A stretch of DNA of 23,935 bases from a virus: positions 1 through 23,935 of the IMG/VR virus record IMGVR_UViG_3300012920_000262, one strand, 5' to 3'. This document shows positions 20,823 to 23,935 of the stretch, piece by piece; within the stretch, counting starts at the first letter, position 1; the number at the start of each line of letters is the position of its first letter. Under the pieces are notes generated by a model. It worked only from the letters and a program-made list of their open reading frames with translations. It did not search any database and was not told the DNA's origin. The position numbers and the translations under genes were made by a program.

Positions 20823-21226
20823 TTTATAAAGGTTGTAGTAAGGTATGGGTCTTTATTATCTTTTTTTATCTTATCTTTTCTTAATGCTTGAGCATTGCTT
20901 GAGCTTTGCTTGTTTTGTGTGGTTTTACCACCTTTTCTGCCAGCATTAACTCTTTTAATGTGTGCTGCTTTTCTTTCTTCAAATTGTTCATCTAACCATT
21001 TAATTCTAATGTTATTACCATCTGATTTAAGTAATTGACTATCAAGTAGTTTGCTCCATTGTTTAGGTACTAGTGATTTTATTTGATCTCTGCTTACATT
21101 ACATTCTTTGCTCCAGTAGTAGCAACATATTTTCATAAATGCACCTTGCACATCTAAATCCATAAACATTATTGAACCTGTGATCCATTGGTTAGGATAA
21201 AATTTAAAGTATGGTAATTCTTTCAT
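20819..21226 (-). CDS. DUF1376-like replication protein (135 aa)
   Basis: Residues 1-75 have the layout of DUF1376 / replisome-organizer-like N-domains: YFKFYPNQWITGSIMFMDLD, then QGAFMKICCYYWSKECNVS and WSKLLDSQLLKSDGNNIRIK, a winged-helix-like domain. The C-terminal 50 residues are a basic, Gln/Ser/Lys-rich linker (RVNAGRKGGKTTQ and onward) that is probably disordered. Part of the linker is encoded by three contiguous 11-bp repeats (20880-20912), much as lambda O holds its origin iterons in its own gene. The gene is coupled to the ATPase gene by a 4-bp overlap. I infer origin binding and helicase loading. Confidence 0.72.
   Translation of the reverse strand: MKELPYFKFYPNQWITGSIMFMDLDVQGAFMKICCYYWSKECNVSRDQIKSLVPKQWSKLLDSQLLKSDGNNIRIKWLDEQFEERKAAHIKRVNAGRKGGKTTQNKQSSSNAQALRKDKIKKDNKDPYLTTTFIK
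20880..20912 (-). repeat. Three contiguous 11-bp iteron-like repeats inside the DUF1376-like gene
   Basis: On the minus strand CAAGCAAAGCT, CAAGCAATGCT and CAAGCATTAAG lie head to tail, in the linker-coding part of the gene. A purine- and A-rich tract with AAGATAAGAT follows, which could melt easily. A second array, with 24 of 33 identical bases plus the same AAGATAAG flank, is at 14632-14664. The arrangement resembles a phage origin built of iterons plus an AT-rich unwinding region. That the initiator is the protein encoded here is an inference. Confidence 0.62.
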
Positions 21227-21228
21227 AA

Positions 21229-21738
21229 TTATAGTTTGTTAAATTTATATAAATCTACATTTTTTATTTCATACATATTTTCTTCACAAGCAAATGTAGT
21301 TTCATCATCTCTTGTTCTTATATCACCTTTTTTATATAAAACACCTTTATTTAATATTTCATTTTTAGGTATATAACCACATATTTGAAATGTATTTTTT
21401 TTAACATTTATAGAAACAAATACAATAAAATCACAGTCATATTTTAATTGGCATTGAAGAAAATTATTTACATAATGGTTTTTACAATCTACATTTCTGG
21501 ACATTGTTTTTACATCAATGCTTTTGTTATTGTAGATAATATCTACACCATTATCAAAACCTTTTTTAGGTTCAGGATATTTATTATATATCAAATTGTA
21601 AAATTCTGTTTCACCTATTAAACCTATGAGTTGTTTTTCTTTATTGCCATCAAATCTACCTCTATTAGCTATATTATTTGTTTTCAACCAATTCCAGATT
21701 TTATTTTTATTTTCTAAATTGATATTATAAATTTTCAT
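21229..21738 (-). CDS. PD-(D/E)XK nuclease-fold protein, restriction-enzyme-like (169 aa)
   Basis: The motif spacing fits a PD-(D/E)XK nuclease: Glu43 in IGLIGETEFYNL, Asp66 in FDNGVDIIYNN, and Asp75-x-Lys77 in KSIDVKTM. After that come a Cys-containing stretch (CQLKYDCDFIVFVSINV) and GYIPKNEI, the beta-strand and loop seen in related phage and restriction nucleases. All three acidic/Lys positions look intact. Functions in the fold range from host DNA degradation to self-defence and repair, and the sequence alone does not decide. It overlaps the HTH gene by 14 bp and ends 2 nt before the DUF1376-like gene. It has no partner methyltransferase next door; the methyltransferase is about 2.3 kb downstream. 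Confidence 0.7.
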   Translation of the reverse strand: MKIYNINLENKNKIWNWLKTNNIANRGRFDGNKEKQLIGLIGETEFYNLIYNKYPEPKKGFDNGVDIIYNNKSIDVKTMSRNVDCKNHYVNNFLQCQLKYDCDFIVFVSINVKKNTFQICGYIPKNEILNKGVLYKKGDIRTRDDETTFACEENMYEIKNVDLYKFNKL

Positions 21739-22048
21739 AATATGCTTTGTGTTTTTGATTGTATTTATTGTATGCTTTAATTTCTGATTTACTTAATCTA
21801 TCCCAAGTATAAACACCATCAAAGGTAAATGATATTGCACTCACCCTTTCATCTACCTTATCAGGTGCTTGTATGTAATCAAAATACTTATAGTGTTTTT
21901 TTACAGGTCTGTATTCAAAAGCCAATCTTTCAGGCCTCATATCTAATTCTTTAGCTATTTCTGGTAGTGTGTAACCTTCCATTAATAAACCTTGTATAAC
22001 TGACATACTGAAACCCTTTTTCAATAAGTAATTTGATTCTTCTATCAT
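21725..22048 (-). CDS. HTH DNA-binding protein (107 aa)
   Basis: Residues 16-46 (SVIQGLLMEGYTLPEIAKEL then DMRPERLAFEYR) have the helix-turn-helix pattern: a hydrophobic helix, Gly turn, then IAKELDMRPERLA as the recognition half. The rest is aromatic, with YKYFDYIQAPDKVDER and a charged, Tyr-rich C-terminus. It lies among early replication and recombination genes, so an early regulator or a DNA-structure protein fits. A resolvase-like HTH without a catalytic domain is also possible. It starts 2 nt after the SSB-like gene stops. Confidence 0.6.
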   Translation of the reverse strand: MIEESNYLLKKGFSMSVIQGLLMEGYTLPEIAKELDMRPERLAFEYRPVKKHYKYFDYIQAPDKVDERVSAISFTFDGVYTWDRLSKSEIKAYNKYNQKHKAYYENL

Positions 22049-22050
22049 TG

Positions 22051-22293
22051 CTAAAATGGTAAATCATTAGTGGTTGATTCTTGCTTTTCTTCTGGTTTCC
22101 AAGTATCTACACTAATAGCTACATCTTTACCATACTGATCTGCTTCATCCTTTACATTAATATTAAGTTTAATAAACTTATTACCATTGTATTCTTGGAT
22201 GTGTTCTTTTAGTTTATCAGGATTTATAGTTACTTTTAACCACTTTTCATTCATTACTTTTCCTGAACCACAGTATATTGTTTTTTCTTTCAT
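22051..22293 (-). CDS. Small SSB-like protein ending in DLPF (80 aa)
   Basis: The 80 residues contain beta-strand-like segments (KWLKVTINPDKL, FIKLNINVKDEADQYGKDVAISVDTW), then a flexible EEKQESTTN stretch and the end NDLPF. An acidic tail ending DLPF is the signature by which bacterial SSB proteins recruit partners, and phage SSB-like proteins share it. A single-stranded DNA-binding role fits the position after an exonuclease gene. At 80 residues it is shorter than a usual OB-fold SSB, and I see no clear OB motif beyond the strands, so it might instead be a partner-mimic of host SSB. Confidence 0.6.
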   Translation of the reverse strand: MKEKTIYCGSGKVMNEKWLKVTINPDKLKEHIQEYNGNKFIKLNINVKDEADQYGKDVAISVDTWKPEEKQESTTNDLPF

Positions 22294-22305
22294 TGTTGTT
22301 TGTTT

Positions 22306-23031
22306 TTATGTTAATATTAATTCATCTACTTCTATTTCTATAATGTCATCACTATAGCCAACAGGTTCACCATTCCATTCAATGTATTTAGCTACTAGGT
22401 TTTTATATTCTGAAAAACCCTGTAAAATCAAATTATGACCTAAACTATAAACCTGAACATTGTAAGGTGATGTAGTTTCTACTGCAATTATATAATAATC
22501 TGAATCATCATAGTTTTCTAAATACATAGCTGCTTGCATTTTATAATCATTATATAATAAATCCCTTTGAAACCTTTTTCCAGCATCTGTAGTGGTTTTT
22601 ATATCACATACTATAGTTTTGCCATCTACATGGCTTTCAAGGTCTACAAAGCCTTTAAAATCAACTCCTGCATGATTCCATCTTACTTCTTTTTCAGTAT
22701 GTACCTTGTTCTGCATTAGTTTATTAAATATAGGATTGTTCATTGCATTTTGTGCTATTGCATTAGCATCATCTAGTTCTGATAGTTTAATGATCTGTTT
22801 ATTATCATTAGCAGCTTTAAACTCTTGCCATTCTTTACCTGCTCTTCTTGCACCTTCAAATACTGCATAATCATCATTAAATGAATCAGGTTCTAATAGA
22901 AGTTTATGTACTATACTTCCAAACTGCATTGCATCTGTAACTTTTGTTTTACCTTCCCAGTACTTTAGTAAGTGGTTAGGTGATTTCTTAAAAGCACATA
23001 ATGCACTATAACTTAATCTATTCCTTTTCAT
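22306..23031 (-). CDS. RecE/DUF3799-like PD-(D/E)XK exonuclease (241 aa)
   Basis: Motifs in order: SALCAFKKSPNHLLKY at the N-terminus, FGSIVHKLLLEP (His42), KEVRWNHAGVDFKGFVD with Asp130, VCDIKTTTDA with Asp143 and Lys145, and YKMQAAMYLE (Gln166). This is the PD-(D/E)XK layout of the RecE C-terminal/DUF3799 family, which makes 5'-3' degradation products for single-strand annealing recombination. The length is normal for the phage form. All catalytic residues look present. It overlaps the 44-aa gene by 14 bp and follows the 126-aa protein that might be its annealing partner. Confidence 0.85.
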   Translation of the reverse strand: MKRNRLSYSALCAFKKSPNHLLKYWEGKTKVTDAMQFGSIVHKLLLEPDSFNDDYAVFEGARRAGKEWQEFKAANDNKQIIKLSELDDANAIAQNAMNNPIFNKLMQNKVHTEKEVRWNHAGVDFKGFVDLESHVDGKTIVCDIKTTTDAGKRFQRDLLYNDYKMQAAMYLENYDDSDYYIIAVETTSPYNVQVYSLGHNLILQGFSEYKNLVAKYIEWNGEPVGYSDDIIEIEVDELILT

Positions 23032-23152
23032 AATCTTCTAGTTTTTGTTGGTAAAATTTAGTAATGGCTGCATTCCATTGTTCTTCTATCTGCTGTTTTT
23101 CTCTTACTAATTCTAACAGCTTTTCATATTCTGTTTTTATATCATTTATCAT
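23018..23152 (-). CDS. Small coiled-coil protein between recombination genes (44 aa)
   Basis: ATG at 23150-23152 overlaps the upstream stop as ATGA, and the frame runs 14 bp into the exonuclease gene. The peptide MINDIKTEYEKLLELVREKQ is followed by EEQWNAAITKFYQQKLEDYEKE: charged, with a heptad-like Leu/Ile pattern, so a helical coiled coil. Without it a 117-bp gap would separate two coupled genes. It might be a small partner of the recombination proteins; that is position only. Confidence 0.6.
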   Translation of the reverse strand: MINDIKTEYEKLLELVREKQQIEEQWNAAITKFYQQKLEDYEKE

Positions 23153-23529
23153 TTTGAATCTTTTTTAAATGAATCAGCTTCTACATCACTATAGATACCA
23201 TATTCATATGCGTTTATTAATTTAAGGCACAACCTGTCTTTCAATCTCTTTTCGCACATCGCAAAAGGATAAGGTGCTTTACAATTTTTTGGTGATGCCT
23301 CACCTGTACTCCAGATTACTTTGTTACCACGTTTAGCATCTCCTACCATTGCTATATTATTATTATCATCTCTAAAAACTGTAGGTGCGCCAAACTGAAT
23401 GTTTTCTTTGGCTGCTATTTTTTCGCAGGCATCGTGTGTAATAATCCACATTGATTTTGTACCTCTTTTAAGTTCCCAAAAATCTTCTTTATTTAGGTTG
23501 TACTTTTGTGCTATTTGTTTTATGTTCAT
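23149..23529 (-). CDS. Conserved early protein, possibly annealing-type recombination factor (126 aa)
   Basis: Motifs: KEDFWELKRGTKSMWIITHDACEKIA, then TGEASPKNCKAPYPFAMCEK and RLKDRLCLKLINAYEYGIYS. I have seen near-identical proteins in flavobacterial phages just upstream of RecE-like genes. A short stretch resembling YPxAMAExRAxxRxxL is reminiscent of the core helix of Rad52/ERF-type annealing proteins. With an exonuclease just downstream this would make an annealing-recombination pair; that is an inference and the protein is short for a Rad52-fold protein. The coupling to the 44-aa gene is ATGA. Confidence 0.62.
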   Translation of the reverse strand: MNIKQIAQKYNLNKEDFWELKRGTKSMWIITHDACEKIAAKENIQFGAPTVFRDDNNNIAMVGDAKRGNKVIWSTGEASPKNCKAPYPFAMCEKRLKDRLCLKLINAYEYGIYSDVEADSFKKDSK

Positions 23530-23824
23530 AATTTTTAATTTTAGTTAATTGTTGTTTTATTTTATTTATTCTATTGCTATCATAATTGTATCGCAATTCT
23601 TTCCAGTTCTTATCTACTTCTTCTAGTTCTTCTAGTAATCTATCAAACCTGTGTCTATGAATTTCTTTGTCATTGTTGTTTAATTCAAAACGTGTAATAA
23701 CATTCTTATTCCAGTTAGCTTGTCTAATAATCTTACGTAATCTAAAATGTAATGAAGTGTAATAGTAATATGCTTGCCATTCTTCCATATCTTGAATGTG
23801 TTTGTAGTATTCAGTTATTTCCAT
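23489..23824 (-). CDS. Basic helical early protein (111 aa), unknown function
   Basis: The 111 residues have many Tyr, Arg, Asn and Lys: MEITEYYKHIQDMEEW, YYYYTSLHFRLRKIIRQANW, then HRFDRLLEELEEVDKNWKEL and a basic Lys/Asn tail. This suggests a nucleic-acid-binding helical protein. The last 41 bp overlap the next gene, the longest overlap among the early genes, so the true C-terminus may be expendable. No family recognised. Confidence 0.7.
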   Translation of the reverse strand: MEITEYYKHIQDMEEWQAYYYYTSLHFRLRKIIRQANWNKNVITRFELNNNDKEIHRHRFDRLLEELEEVDKNWKELRYNYDSNRINKIKQQLTKIKNYEHKTNSTKVQPK

Positions 23825-23935
23825 TGTACTGCTGCATTAGTTCTAGTAATACCTCTGAATAGCTTTTTCTACCATTGGCTCTGCATTTCTCTTGAAATTC
23901 TAGTAATGTTTCCATCTTACTAGCTGGTACATAAA
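23811..23935 (-). CDS. Early protein, partial at window edge (at least 34 codons), possibly ribbon-helix-helix-like
   Basis: The frame enters from the right edge without a stop and ends 14 bp inside the 111-aa gene. The visible part reads YVPASKMETLLEFQEKC, then RKSYSEVLLELMQQY. The last helix (SYSEVLLELM) has the look of the second helix of ribbon-helix-helix regulators, but too little is seen to name it. An in-frame ATG at 23913-23915 could be the real start, which would give a 34-residue protein. Confidence 0.5.
   Translation of the reverse strand, partial: YVPASKMETLLEFQEKCRANGRKSYSEVLLELMQQYNGNN

Overview
This window is a block of a tailed double-stranded DNA phage genome (or an integrated prophage). 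All the genes I accept lie on the minus strand, so transcription runs from high to low coordinates. The host is most likely a member of the Bacteroidota, probably a flavobacterium. The DNA is very AT-rich by eye, start codons generally lack Shine-Dalgarno sequences, one intergenic promoter matches the Bacteroidota TTTG / TAnnTTTG pattern, and many proteins resemble families I know mainly from Bacteroidota phages. Siphovirus-like morphology is inferred from a 680-residue tape measure protein, a tail tube protein and no visible sheath gene. I see no integrase, lysis gene, tRNA or CRISPR array.

Layout, in the direction of transcription. (1) 23935 to about 19974 is early DNA metabolism: small early proteins, a protein that may be an annealing factor, a RecE/DUF3799-type exonuclease, a small protein with an SSB-like DLPF tail, an HTH protein, a PD-(D/E)XK nuclease, a DUF1376-like replication protein with iteron-like repeats inside its gene, and a RecA/DnaB-fold ATPase. 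(2) 19977 to about 17166 is a modification and accessory stretch: a PAPS-reductase-like PP-loop enzyme, a DNA methyltransferase, a run of tiny genes (two encode single-pass membrane peptides) and a second small PD-(D/E)XK nuclease. (3) 17188 to 14662 holds a sigma-like regulator, a Cys-rich protein and the small and large terminase subunits. (4) 14661 to 14368 is the only long gap. It holds a second iteron-like array, a host-type promoter, a possible RNA of about 125 nt, a strong terminator and a 30-bp promoter-like element. (5) 14367 to 6812 is the tail module, opening with a gene that has a T9 slippery run and a -1 extension, and ending with the tape measure gene. (6) 6800 to 1 is the head module: multidomain XkdF-like protease, Cys-rich mini-protein, scaffold, major capsid protein, then tail tube, portal with a MuF-like tail, and the start of a DUF6712-like connector gene cut by the window edge.

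The genes are tightly packed, with overlaps of 1 to 40 bp suggesting translational coupling. The structural gene order is unusual: most tail genes precede the head genes, and the portal comes after capsid and tail tube. Four signals stand out: a likely programmed -1 frameshift at 13884-13892; two loci (14632-14664 and 20880-20912) each made of three contiguous related 11-bp repeats; two copies of a 30-bp element (26/30 identical) upstream of the tail and scaffold/capsid operons, which may be the target of the phage's own sigma-like protein; and a promoter-to-terminator unit after the terminase gene. Family assignments come from recognition of sequence patterns, not from a database search.
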